From Flavivirga jejuensis (GTDB lineage Bacteria > Bacteroidota > Bacteroidia > Flavobacteriales > Flavobacteriaceae): a DNA stretch of 64,000 nucleotides. Below the pieces are notes generated by a model. That model had not been told where the DNA came from, made no database searches, and was given only the letters and a program-made list of their open reading frames with translations. Made by a program: the position numbers and the translations under genes. Every line of letters starts with the position of its first letter. The stretch's first letter is position 1. Below are positions 38,355-46,130 of this stretch, piece after piece. The stretch spans positions 496,001 through 560,000 of the forward strand of contig NZ_JAUOEL010000001.1 in the NCBI RefSeq assembly GCF_030540765.1, written 5' to 3'.

Positions 38355-39407
38355 ATGAAAACAATAAAAGGACCTGCTGTGTTTTTAGCGCAATTTGCAG
38401 GAAGTGAAGCACCATATAATAGTTTAGACGGTATGTGTAAATGGGCAGCCGATTTAGGGTATAAAGGCATTCAAATACCAACTTGGGAGTCGAGTTTAAT
38501 TGATATTGAAAAAGCTGCTGAAAGTCAAACATATTGTGATGAGTTACAAGGAAAAGTGAATTCATATGGATTAGAAATCACAGAGCTTTCTACACACTTA
38601 CAAGGCCAGTTAGTAGCAGTGAATCCTGCTTACGATTCTATGTTTGATGGTTTTGCACCAGAGGAGGTTAGAAATAATCCAAAAGCAAGAACCGAATGGG
38701 CTATAGATTTTGTTAAAAAATCGGGAACAGCAAGTGGTCGATTAGGTTTAAAATCGCATGCTACTTTTTCTGGAGCCTTAATGTGGCATACCATGTACCC
38801 CTGGCCACAGCGACCAAACGGATTAGTAGAGATGGGATTCAAAGAATTAGCAAGTCGTTGGTTACCAATTTTAAATCATTTTGACGAGCAAGGTGTCGAT
38901 GTTTGTTATGAAATTCATCCAGGTGAAGATATTCATGATGGGATTACTTTTGAACGTTTTTTAGAAGCTACTGGTAATCATAAACGTGCTAATATACTTT
39001 ACGATCCTAGTCATTTTGTACTTCAGCAATTAGACTATTTAGCGTTTATAGATTATTATCATGAACGCATTAAAGCATTTCATGTAAAAGATGCAGAGTT
39101 TAATCCTACTGGAAAGCAAGGAGTTTACGGCGGTTATTCCGATTGGAAAGACCGAGCAGGACGTTTTAGGTCTTTAGGAGATGGTCAAGTAGATTTTAAA
39201 AGTATTTTTTCAAAATTAACCAAGTACGAATGTGATGTTTGGGCAGTTATGGAATGGGAATGCTGTATAAAGTCTTCTACGCAAGGAGCCAGAGAAGGTG
39301 CTCCTTTTATTCAAAAACATATTATTGAAGCTGCTGAAAGAGGTTTTGATGATTTTGCAGGTGGTGAAACAGATAAAGCCTACTTAAAAAAAATATTGGG
39401 GATATAA
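38355..39407 (+). CDS. Sugar-phosphate isomerase/epimerase (xylose isomerase-like TIM barrel, cytoplasmic)
   Basis: 350 residues, no signal peptide. Motifs: VFLAQFAGSEAPYNSLDGMCKWAADLGYKGIQIPTWE, ITELSTHLQGQLVAVNPAYD, VDVCYEIHPGEDIHDGITFERFLE (metal Glu/His), NILYDPSHFVLQQLDYLAFIDYYHERIKAFHVKDAEF (Asp-His), and VWAVMEWECCIKSS. This is the family often paired with Gfo/Idh enzymes in keto-sugar and inositol-type pathways. It lies 10 bp before the DUF1080 gene. Confidence 0.87.
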   Translation: MKTIKGPAVFLAQFAGSEAPYNSLDGMCKWAADLGYKGIQIPTWESSLIDIEKAAESQTYCDELQGKVNSYGLEITELSTHLQGQLVAVNPAYDSMFDGFAPEEVRNNPKARTEWAIDFVKKSGTASGRLGLKSHATFSGALMWHTMYPWPQRPNGLVEMGFKELASRWLPILNHFDEQGVDVCYEIHPGEDIHDGITFERFLEATGNHKRANILYDPSHFVLQQLDYLAFIDYYHERIKAFHVKDAEFNPTGKQGVYGGYSDWKDRAGRFRSLGDGQVDFKSIFSKLTKYECDVWAVMEWECCIKSSTQGAREGAPFIQKHIIEAAERGFDDFAGGETDKAYLKKILGI

Positions 39408-39417
39408 TTTAATTGGT

Positions 39418-40164
39418 ATGAAAACAAAATATGTAATTCTAGTCATTTTATTTGGAGTGTTTTTTTCTTGTTTTGGACAACAAAAAATGAAACCAAAAGA
39501 AACTGAAATATGGGAACCTAAACCAAAAATAGTTACTCCAGGAAAAAATAATTCGGCACCAAGTGATGCTGTTGTACTTTTTGATGGGACTAATTTAGAT
39601 CAATGGGTTTATGCAAAAGATGGAGCGCCTGCTAATTGGCACTTAAATGCAGATGGTAGTATGACGGTGAAAGATAAAGCTGGTGATATTAAAACCAAAC
39701 AAGAATTTGGAAATGTACAATTGCATATAGAATGGAAATCGCCTATAGAAGTTCAAGGAAAAAACCAAAGTAGAGCAAATAGTGGTGTGCTTTTACAAAG
39801 TAGATATGAAATACAGGTTTTGGATAATAACAATAACGATACTTATGTTAATGGACAGGTAGCCTCGGTTTATAAGCAGTCTATTCCTTTGGTTAATGCA
39901 TCTGCTTCTACTGGAGATTGGAACACTTATGATATTATTTTTCATCAACCAGAATTTGATGAAAATGGACAGGTTGTAAAAAAGGCAACCATTACAGTTA
40001 TACATAATGGTGTACTAGTGCAAGACCATTTTACAATACAAGGAACAACAGCTTTTATTGGACACCCCAAGTATGAAAAACACGGAAAAGCGTCGCTTAA
40101 GTTACAAGATCATAGAGATAATAGTCGTGTGAGTTATAGAAATATTTGGATACGAGAATTATAA
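39418..40164 (+). CDS. DUF1080 / 3-keto-disaccharide hydrolase family protein (secreted)
   Basis: 248 residues. Signal MKTKYVILVILFGVFFSCFGQ, then a jelly-roll (concanavalin-like) DUF1080 domain: VVLFDGTNLDQWVYAKDGAPANWHLNADGSMTVKDKAGDIKTKQEFGNVQLHIEWKSP, SGVLLQSRYEIQVLDNNNND, and GHPKYEKHGKASLKLQDHRDNSRVSYRNIWIREL. Members of this family cleave 3-keto-glycosides by elimination/hydration rather than classical hydrolysis. Together with a GMC dehydrogenase and Gfo/Idh proteins it makes the pathway assignment of this locus much stronger. Confidence 0.87.
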   Translation: MKTKYVILVILFGVFFSCFGQQKMKPKETEIWEPKPKIVTPGKNNSAPSDAVVLFDGTNLDQWVYAKDGAPANWHLNADGSMTVKDKAGDIKTKQEFGNVQLHIEWKSPIEVQGKNQSRANSGVLLQSRYEIQVLDNNNNDTYVNGQVASVYKQSIPLVNASASTGDWNTYDIIFHQPEFDENGQVVKKATITVIHNGVLVQDHFTIQGTTAFIGHPKYEKHGKASLKLQDHRDNSRVSYRNIWIREL

Positions 40165-40192
40165 AGTAAAAATAATATTAATAAATAAAGTT

Positions 40193-41566
40193 ATGGTAAA
40201 TAATGTATCAAGAAGGTCTTTTATAAAATCAACAGCAGCCGCTTCGGCTGGTGTTTTAATACTCCCAGGTCTATTAAGTTTTTCTCCAAACAATAAATTA
40301 AATATTGCAGCCATAGGCGTTGGAAATAGAGGGGGGTCTAACTTAAAAAAAATCGCTGTAGGGAATAATGTTGTTGCTTTGTGTGACGTGGATGATCTTA
40401 TGATGAATAAAGCAGCAGAAAACTTCCCGGATGCGAGGAAATTTAAAGATTTTAGGGTCATGTTTGATAAGATGGCTAATGACATTGACGCTGTAATAGT
40501 TTCAACACCAGATCATACGCATTTTGTAGCGACTATGGCAGCCATGGAATTAGGGAAACATGTATTTGTAGAAAAACCATTGGCTCATAATATCTGGCAG
40601 TTACGTACTTTAAAAAAAGCAGCAAAACATTATGGGATTGTTTCCCAAATGGGAAACCAAGGACATACGACTCATGGCATTCGATTAATAAAAGAGTGGT
40701 ATGATGCCGATGTTTTAGGAGATGTAAAAGAAGTGTATGCGTGGCATGGTGTAAATAAATTTGGGCCAGGGCGTTATTTTACAAAACCTGAAAGTTTTCC
40801 ACCACCAAAACACGCCATTCCAGAAAATCTTAAATGGGATCTTTGGCAAGGCTCAGTAAGTGAAAAGCCTTTTAATAAAGCATATGCTCCTAAATCATGG
40901 CGTGGATTTTATGATTATGGAAACGGAACCTTGGGCGATTGGGCTTGCCATACTTTAGATGCCCCTTTTTGGGCTTTAGATTTAGGAACTCCGTATAGTA
41001 CTGAGGCTAGCGTTCCTGAAGGGAGTTTTAATGATAGGAGTTTTATGCCAGATTCATCCACAGTTACTTTTAAATTTAAAAAGCGTCATAACAAACCAGC
41101 CGTGAAATTAATATGGCATGAAGGATTTCAAACACCAGATATCGCTATTAAACCAGAATGGGGTATAGATAATTTGGAAAATAATCAAGGTGGAGGTATG
41201 ATAATGGTAGGTAGTAAAAATGCATTAATAACAGGGGCTCGACCAGATAATCCCAGATTGTTGATGCCGAATGCCGAATATGATGCCTTTTTAAAAAATG
41301 CACCAAACCAAACCATTCCAAGAATTGAAGAAAATAACCCACATAAGGAGTGGTTGGATGCTATTAAAAATAATACCTTACCTGGTTCTAATTTTGATTA
41401 TGGATCTGACCTTACAGAAATGGCATTAGTAGGTGTATTAGCACAGAGGTTTGGCGGTAAAATTAAGTACAATGGTGAAAAAATGAAAATTACAAATAGG
41501 CCAAAATTAAATGCATATATCAAAGAGCCTGTTCGTAAAGGTTGGGAATATGGAGAGGGGCTTTAA
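40193..41566 (+). CDS. Gfo/Idh/MocA-family oxidoreductase, Tat-exported
   Basis: 457 residues. Tat signal SRRSFIKSTAAASAGVLILPG, Rossmann fold AAIGVGNRGGSNLKKIAVGNNVVALCDVD, the VSTPDHTHFVATMAAMELGKHVFVEKPLAHN motif (K of EKP), and the bacteroidetal C-terminal block NGTLGDWACHTLDAPFWALDLGTP. Exported members of this family with tightly bound NAD act as glycoside 3-dehydrogenases or epimerase-like enzymes in the periplasm. Last gene of the plus-strand operon; a terminator follows at 41712. Confidence 0.88.
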   Translation: MVNNVSRRSFIKSTAAASAGVLILPGLLSFSPNNKLNIAAIGVGNRGGSNLKKIAVGNNVVALCDVDDLMMNKAAENFPDARKFKDFRVMFDKMANDIDAVIVSTPDHTHFVATMAAMELGKHVFVEKPLAHNIWQLRTLKKAAKHYGIVSQMGNQGHTTHGIRLIKEWYDADVLGDVKEVYAWHGVNKFGPGRYFTKPESFPPPKHAIPENLKWDLWQGSVSEKPFNKAYAPKSWRGFYDYGNGTLGDWACHTLDAPFWALDLGTPYSTEASVPEGSFNDRSFMPDSSTVTFKFKKRHNKPAVKLIWHEGFQTPDIAIKPEWGIDNLENNQGGGMIMVGSKNALITGARPDNPRLLMPNAEYDAFLKNAPNQTIPRIEENNPHKEWLDAIKNNTLPGSNFDYGSDLTEMALVGVLAQRFGGKIKYNGEKMKITNRPKLNAYIKEPVRKGWEYGEGL

Positions 41567-41711
41567 ATGGATAATTTTACATAGAATTAAATATTTAATA
41601 TTTATTTGCGTGTTGTAAAATTCTAAATTTGTTTAAAACATTAAAGGACAGGACAGTTGAATCTGAACAGCTTTAACAGGATTAGAAAGTTTGAACAGCC
41701 CTCTTAAAATC

Positions 41712-41738
41712 AGACCTGCTAAGGCGGGTCTTTTTTAT
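41712..41738 (+). terminator. Terminator of the catabolic operon
   Basis: AGACCTGC-TAAG-GCGGGTCT (8-bp stem including one G-T pair) followed by TTTTTATTT. Confidence 0.85.
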
Positions 41739-41754
41739 TTAATGAGTCGATCTC

Positions 41755-41900
41755 TTATAAGCCTGAGTTCGATGTAAGAATCGTAGATAAAAGTCTCACA
41801 TGTTATAAAGAGTCTAAAAACATATTTTATATACATAATTGTCTAATAAACAGTGTTAATAGGGGGTCTTGTTTTTCTTAGGTCGAACTCAGGTTTATAA
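41755..41900. repeat. 146-bp segment bounded by 18-bp inverted repeats (MITE-like)
   Basis: TTATAAGCCTGAGTTCGA at 41755-41772 and TCGAACTCAGGTTTATAA at 41883-41900 are inverted copies with 17 of 18 matches. The trinucleotide CTC directly flanks both outer ends, as a 3-bp target duplication would. The interior has no open frame. It is either a small non-autonomous element or a long-range hairpin. Confidence 0.55.
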
Positions 41901-42042
41901 CTCAATACACTTTCACTATTTAAAGTTTCTAAATAATTTAAGTATCATTGAATTATTTAGAAAAAAAACATAAGAATATAGAGATATTAATAATTTTTAT
42001 GAAAAAATGATTCATTTTTACAAGTAGTATTAAATAAAATTT

Positions 42043-42050
42043 TAGATTTG
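42043..42050 (+). promoter_or_regulatory. -7 box of the arg leader promoter
   Basis: TAGATTTG is a perfect TAnnTTTG, only 4 bp before the leader-peptide ATG at 42055. The expected start site would make the leader mRNA leaderless or nearly so. The -33 region is only a T-run (42015-42019). Confidence 0.55.
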
Positions 42051-42054
42051 TACT

Positions 42055-42129
42055 ATGAAAAATTTAAAAAATAAAATACGTTGTTCTGTTCCCGGTTTGC
42101 CCGCGCGCAATCGCCGCCGCCGCTTCTAG
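42055..42129 (+). CDS. Putative arginine leader peptide (24 aa, Arg-rich)
   Basis: The frame from ATG 42055 to TAG 42127 encodes 24 residues ending PARNRRRRF, with six arginines (R9, R18, R20-R23). Five of the six are CGC codons, in a genome where CGC looks rare, so ribosomes should be sensitive to charged tRNA-Arg. It lies about 225 bp before the arginine biosynthesis operon on the same strand. The GC-rich codon run stands out sharply from the surrounding AT-rich DNA. I did not find a simple terminator directly after it, so the exact attenuation mechanism is unclear. Confidence 0.75.
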   Translation: MKNLKNKIRCSVPGLPARNRRRRF

Positions 42130-42238
42130 TCTTTCTTGTTAGCAAAACCAAAACGTCATTTTAATTTTTTTCATAGTGTCCAAAATATATTTCATAGCAT
42201 TTCAAAAATTAGTTAACTTCTTAGTTAATAGATATATT

Positions 42239-42268
42239 ATGCGCCGTATTTTTCCTCGTCGCCCGTAA
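42239..42268 (+). CDS. Second putative Arg leader micro-ORF (MRRIFPRRP)
   Basis: ATG 42239 to TAA 42266 encodes nine residues, four of them arginine (CGC, CGT, CGT, CGC). The stop codon sits in the GTAA tetraloop of a 5-bp hairpin CGCCC-GTAA-GGGTG (42260-42273). A second hairpin (TGAACT-a-GG / CC-AGTTCA, 42286-42307) follows, and the structural operon begins at 42353. Position and composition suggest a second Arg-sensing element on the same leader. It is too short to prove by itself. Confidence 0.55.
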   Translation: MRRIFPRRP

Positions 42269-42352
42269 GGGTGTGCTTCTGTTTTTGAACTAGGTGAGTC
42301 CAGTTCAGTAATCAAAAAAGGTTAAAATTCAAATTAAAAATAGATACAATAA

Positions 42353-42979
42353 ATGGAGATTGTAATCGCCAATAAATCACATACTAAATACGCAGAAATT
42401 ATTTGCGAGACCATTGCAGAATCGGCAAAGGTTAGAGGTACTGGTATAGCAAAACGTACACCTGAATATATTGCAACAAAAATGGGGAATGGTAATGCTG
42501 TTATTGCTTTAGATGGTGACGTATTTGCTGGGTTTTGTTATATAGAACTCTGGGGTCATGGGAAATTTGTAGCTAATTCTGGTTTAATAGTACATCCAAA
42601 TTATAGAGGAAAAGGCTTAGCAAAAAAGATAAAGCACAAAGTTTTTGAGCATTCCAGAACAAAATTTCCAGATGCTAAAGTATTCAGTATTACAACTGGT
42701 TTAGCTGTTATGAAATTGAATAGTGATTTAGGGTATAAACCAGTTACATTTTCAGAATTAACAGACGATCAAACATTTTGGGATGGATGCCAAACCTGTC
42801 AGAACTATGATGTTTTAACACGCACCAACCGTAAAATGTGTTTGTGTACAGGGATGTTATACGATGGAAAGACAAAAGAAAAAATAGAATCAAAAAAAAT
42901 AAAAGAAAAGGTTTTTAAAAGATTAAAACATATTAAAGAAACCATGTTCTTAAAAAAAGCGAAAAAAACAAAAAAATGA
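42353..42979 (+). CDS. GNAT acyltransferase, probable N-acylglutamate synthase (ArgA-like) of the arg operon
   Basis: 208 residues. GNAT fold with the acyl-CoA loop SGLIVHPNYRGKGLAKKIKHKVFEHS near 82-105. Distinctive C-terminal cysteines (DGCQTCQNYD...KMCLCTGMLY) and a long lysine-rich tail. It is the first gene of the arginine operon and overlaps argG by 4 bp (ATGA). No classical argA or argJ is in the window, so this protein is the natural candidate for acylating glutamate. Whether acetyl- or succinyl-CoA is the donor is not visible. Confidence 0.8.
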   Translation: MEIVIANKSHTKYAEIICETIAESAKVRGTGIAKRTPEYIATKMGNGNAVIALDGDVFAGFCYIELWGHGKFVANSGLIVHPNYRGKGLAKKIKHKVFEHSRTKFPDAKVFSITTGLAVMKLNSDLGYKPVTFSELTDDQTFWDGCQTCQNYDVLTRTNRKMCLCTGMLYDGKTKEKIESKKIKEKVFKRLKHIKETMFLKKAKKTKK

Positions 42980-44151
42980 AAAAATTAGTAATAGCATATA
43001 GTGGCGGATTAGATACATCGTATTGTGCCGTTAGTTTATCTAAAACGTATGATGTACATGCAGTAAGTGTAAATACGGGTGGATTTACAAAAAGTGAAAT
43101 AGAACATATTGAAAGTAACGCTTATAAAATGGGTGTTTCTACATATAAAAATATTGATGCAGTTGCTACATTTTACCAAAAAGTAGTGAAATATTTAATT
43201 TTTGGTAATGTTTTAAAGAATAACAGTTACCCATTATCTGTAAGTGCAGAGCGAATTATTCAAGCGATCGAGATTGTGGAATATGCAAAAAGTATAGGGG
43301 CAGAGTATATAGCACACGGTAGTACAGGTGCAGGAAACGACCAAGTACGATTTGATATGATTTTTCAAACATTGGCTCCAGATATTAAAATTATTACACC
43401 AATTAGAGACGAGAAATTAACAAGACAAGAAGAAATAGAGTATTTAAAATCTGAAGGAATTGATATGCCTTGGGAAAAATCAAAATATTCTGTAAACAAA
43501 GGACTTTGGGGAACAAGTGTTGGAGGTGTTGAAACTTTAGAATCAGAAAAACCATTACCTAATGAAGCGTACCCTTCTCAATTAGAGAAAGAAGGTGAAG
43601 AAAAAGTAACACTTACTTTTAAAAATGGTGAATTTACTGCTTTAAATGGCGAAGAAAATGATCCTCAGATAAATATTGAAAAGCTAGATGATATGGCTTC
43701 TAAATATGCCATTGGTAGAGATATTCATGTTGGTGATACCATTGTTGGTACTAAAGGACGCGTTGGTTTTGAAGCTGCGGCGGCTTTAATTACAGTAAAA
43801 GCACACCATTTATTAGAGAAGCATACATTAACAAAATGGCAATTACAACACAAAGAATATTTATCTAGTTTCTACGGGATGCATTTACACGAAGGTCAAT
43901 ATTTAGATCCTGTAATGAGAGATACTGAAGCCTTTTTGCAGAGTTCTCAAAAAATGGTTTCTGGAGATGTTGTTGTTGCTTTAAAGCCGTATCACTTTTC
44001 TTTAGACGGCATTGTTTCTGATCACGATTTAATGTCTAGTAAATTTAGTACTTATGGTGAAGAAAATAAAGCATGGACAGCAGATGATGCTAAAGGATTT
44101 ATTAAAATTCTAGGAAATCAAAATAAAATATATAGACAAGTAAATTCTTAA
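42976..44151 (+). CDS. argG: Argininosuccinate synthase
   Basis: 391 residues. ATP-pyrophosphatase N-type signature AYSGGLDTSYCAVSL at 6-20, and AHGSTGAGNDQVRFD near 114-128. Condenses citrulline with aspartate. Translationally coupled to the GNAT gene (4-bp overlap) and 3 bp before argC. Confidence 0.96.
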   Translation: MKKLVIAYSGGLDTSYCAVSLSKTYDVHAVSVNTGGFTKSEIEHIESNAYKMGVSTYKNIDAVATFYQKVVKYLIFGNVLKNNSYPLSVSAERIIQAIEIVEYAKSIGAEYIAHGSTGAGNDQVRFDMIFQTLAPDIKIITPIRDEKLTRQEEIEYLKSEGIDMPWEKSKYSVNKGLWGTSVGGVETLESEKPLPNEAYPSQLEKEGEEKVTLTFKNGEFTALNGEENDPQINIEKLDDMASKYAIGRDIHVGDTIVGTKGRVGFEAAAALITVKAHHLLEKHTLTKWQLQHKEYLSSFYGMHLHEGQYLDPVMRDTEAFLQSSQKMVSGDVVVALKPYHFSLDGIVSDHDLMSSKFSTYGEENKAWTADDAKGFIKILGNQNKIYRQVNS

Positions 44152-44154
44152 GCT

Positions 44155-45132
44155 ATGATTAAGGTTGGAATTATTGGAGGTGCAGGTTATACTGCTGGTG
44201 AATTAATTAGATTATTAATTAATCATCCTGAAACTGAGATTGATTTTGTGTTTAGCACGTCTAATGCTGGAAACAAAATCAGCAAGGTGCATCAGGATTT
44301 AGTGGGGTCTTTAGATTTAGAATTTACAGGTACCGTAAATCCAGAAGTAGATGTGTTGTTTTTATGTTTAGGTCATGGGAACTCGGTAAAATTTTTAAAG
44401 AATAATACGTTTTCAGATAAAACAAAGATTGTTGATCTGGGAAATGATTTTAGGTTAGAAAAAGACAAGGTTTTTGATGGTAAAAATTTTGTATATGCTT
44501 TGCCAGAGTTGCAAAAAGAAGCTGTTAAATCGGCTAATTATATTGCGAACCCAGGGTGTTTTGCAACGGCCATTCAATTGGCATTATTGCCATTAGCAGA
44601 AAAGAATTTACTAAATAACGATGTCCATATTAATGCCGTTACAGGTGCAACAGGTGCTGGAACGTCATTATCGGCAACCACGCATTATACATGGAGAGAT
44701 AATAATTTTTCGTATTACAAACCATTTACGCATCAACATTTAGGAGAAATTAATCAATCGGTAAAGCAATTGCAAAATGATTTTTCTTCAGAGATTTTGT
44801 TTATGCCCAATAGAGGGAACTTTTCAAGAGGGATTTTTGCAACCGTTTATACAGACTTTGAAGGTACGGTTGAAGAAGCAATCTCTATGTATAAAGACTT
44901 TTATAAAGATGCAGCATTTACTTTTATTTCAGATGAGGCTATCCATTTAAAGCAAGTGGTTAATACAAATAAATGTATCATACATTTACATAAACATAAT
45001 AACAAATTATTAATTACAAGTGTGATTGATAACTTATTAAAAGGTGCTTCTGGACAAGCGATTCAAAACATGAATTTAATGTTTGGCTTAGAAGAAACAA
45101 CAGGGTTGCAATTAAAAGCAACTTATTTTTAA
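44155..45132 (+). CDS. argC: N-acyl-gamma-glutamyl-phosphate reductase
   Basis: 325 residues. Rossmann motif GIIGGAGYTAGELIRLLINHPE at 5-26; active-site cysteine in ANPGCFATAIQLALLPL; catalytic histidine region KPFTHQHLGEINQ. Reduces the acylglutamyl phosphate to semialdehyde with NADPH. Followed by a 202-bp repeat-filled gap. Confidence 0.96.
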   Translation: MIKVGIIGGAGYTAGELIRLLINHPETEIDFVFSTSNAGNKISKVHQDLVGSLDLEFTGTVNPEVDVLFLCLGHGNSVKFLKNNTFSDKTKIVDLGNDFRLEKDKVFDGKNFVYALPELQKEAVKSANYIANPGCFATAIQLALLPLAEKNLLNNDVHINAVTGATGAGTSLSATTHYTWRDNNFSYYKPFTHQHLGEINQSVKQLQNDFSSEILFMPNRGNFSRGIFATVYTDFEGTVEEAISMYKDFYKDAAFTFISDEAIHLKQVVNTNKCIIHLHKHNNKLLITSVIDNLLKGASGQAIQNMNLMFGLEETTGLQLKATYF

Positions 45133-45134
45133 TT

Positions 45135-45306
45135 CCCACCTAACCTCCCGAAAGGGAGGAATGGATTGAAAAAAAGTAAGAGTAAGCATCCCCCTCCTTC
45201 GGAGGGGCTAGGGGAGGAATTAGTGCGTTAGCGATTGCAGCGGCATCCTTTTTGGAGGCACGAAAAAAAGATATAGCGGAAAGCGCGACCCTTGTGGTAA
45301 CGCCAT
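45135..45306. repeat. Composite intergenic repeats between argC and proC
   Basis: Two hairpins of the CCTCCC/GGGAGG type (CCTCCC-GAAA-GGGAGG; CCCCTCC-TTC-GGAGGGG) are followed by a REP-like unit (GCGTTAGCGATTGCAGCGGC to GCGGAAAGCGCGACC). A related unit core occurs at 57121-57157. Confidence 0.75.
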
Positions 45307-45334
45307 AGAAATTAATAAAAATTAAAGAATTATC

Positions 45335-46129
45335 ATGAAAATAGCCATTATAGGAACAGGGAATTTAGGAAGTTCAATAGCAAAAGGACTTATTAATAAT
45401 AAATCGTTTACATCATTGTATTTAAGTGATAAAAATACATCGGCTGTTAAAGGTTTTGAGAATGAAGATTACGTAACGTTAACGAATGATAATGCTTTAG
45501 CAGTTGAAGCATCTGATATGGTTATTTTCGCACTTCAGCCAAAGCATATTGACCATGTTTTAACTAATGTTGCATCAAAAATAACCCAAAATCATGTTGT
45601 TATTTCTGTGGCTGCTGGTGTTGCGATTTCTAGAATAGAAGCTATTGTTGGAAGTGATAAAAACATCATCCGTGTGATGCCAAATACAGCGATTTCAATT
45701 GGTAAATCGATGACTTGTTTATCGGCTAATGAAAAAGGGCAGGATAAGATTGGACTGGCTCAAAAGATATTTAACCAATTAGGAACTACTATGGTGATTT
45801 CTGAAGATTTGGTGCAAGCAGCAACCGTTATTTGTGCCAGTGGTATTGCCTTTTGGATGCGCTTAGTACGTGCTACCACACAAGGTGCTATTCAATTAGG
45901 TTTTGAAGCAGAACAAGCACATGAATTAGCAACACAAACCTGTTATGGAGCGGCTAGTTTGTTATTAGAATCTGGAAGACATCCTGAGCAAGAAATAGAT
46001 CGTGTAACCACACCAAGCGGCTGTACTATTGAAGGTTTAAATGCCATGGAGCATGAAGGGTTAAGCTCTGCTTTAATACAAGGTATTGTGGCCTCGTTCG
46101 AAAAAATTAATCAAATTAAAAAGAATTAA
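45335..46129 (+). CDS. proC: Pyrroline-5-carboxylate reductase
   Basis: 264 residues. N-terminal Rossmann GTGNLGSSIAKGL; PNTAISIGKSMTCLS and the C-terminal signature GCTIEGLNAMEHEGLSSALIQGIVASFEK near 228-256. Last step of proline synthesis. Lies inside the arginine operon, one base before argD. Confidence 0.95.
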   Translation: MKIAIIGTGNLGSSIAKGLINNKSFTSLYLSDKNTSAVKGFENEDYVTLTNDNALAVEASDMVIFALQPKHIDHVLTNVASKITQNHVVISVAAGVAISRIEAIVGSDKNIIRVMPNTAISIGKSMTCLSANEKGQDKIGLAQKIFNQLGTTMVISEDLVQAATVICASGIAFWMRLVRATTQGAIQLGFEAEQAHELATQTCYGAASLLLESGRHPEQEIDRVTTPSGCTIEGLNAMEHEGLSSALIQGIVASFEKINQIKKN

Positions 46130-46130
46130 A

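Noticed and set aside
42098-42180. Classical terminator right after the first Arg leader
   Set aside because: The following DNA has T-runs but no preceding stable stem; a simple ilv-like attenuator could not be drawn.
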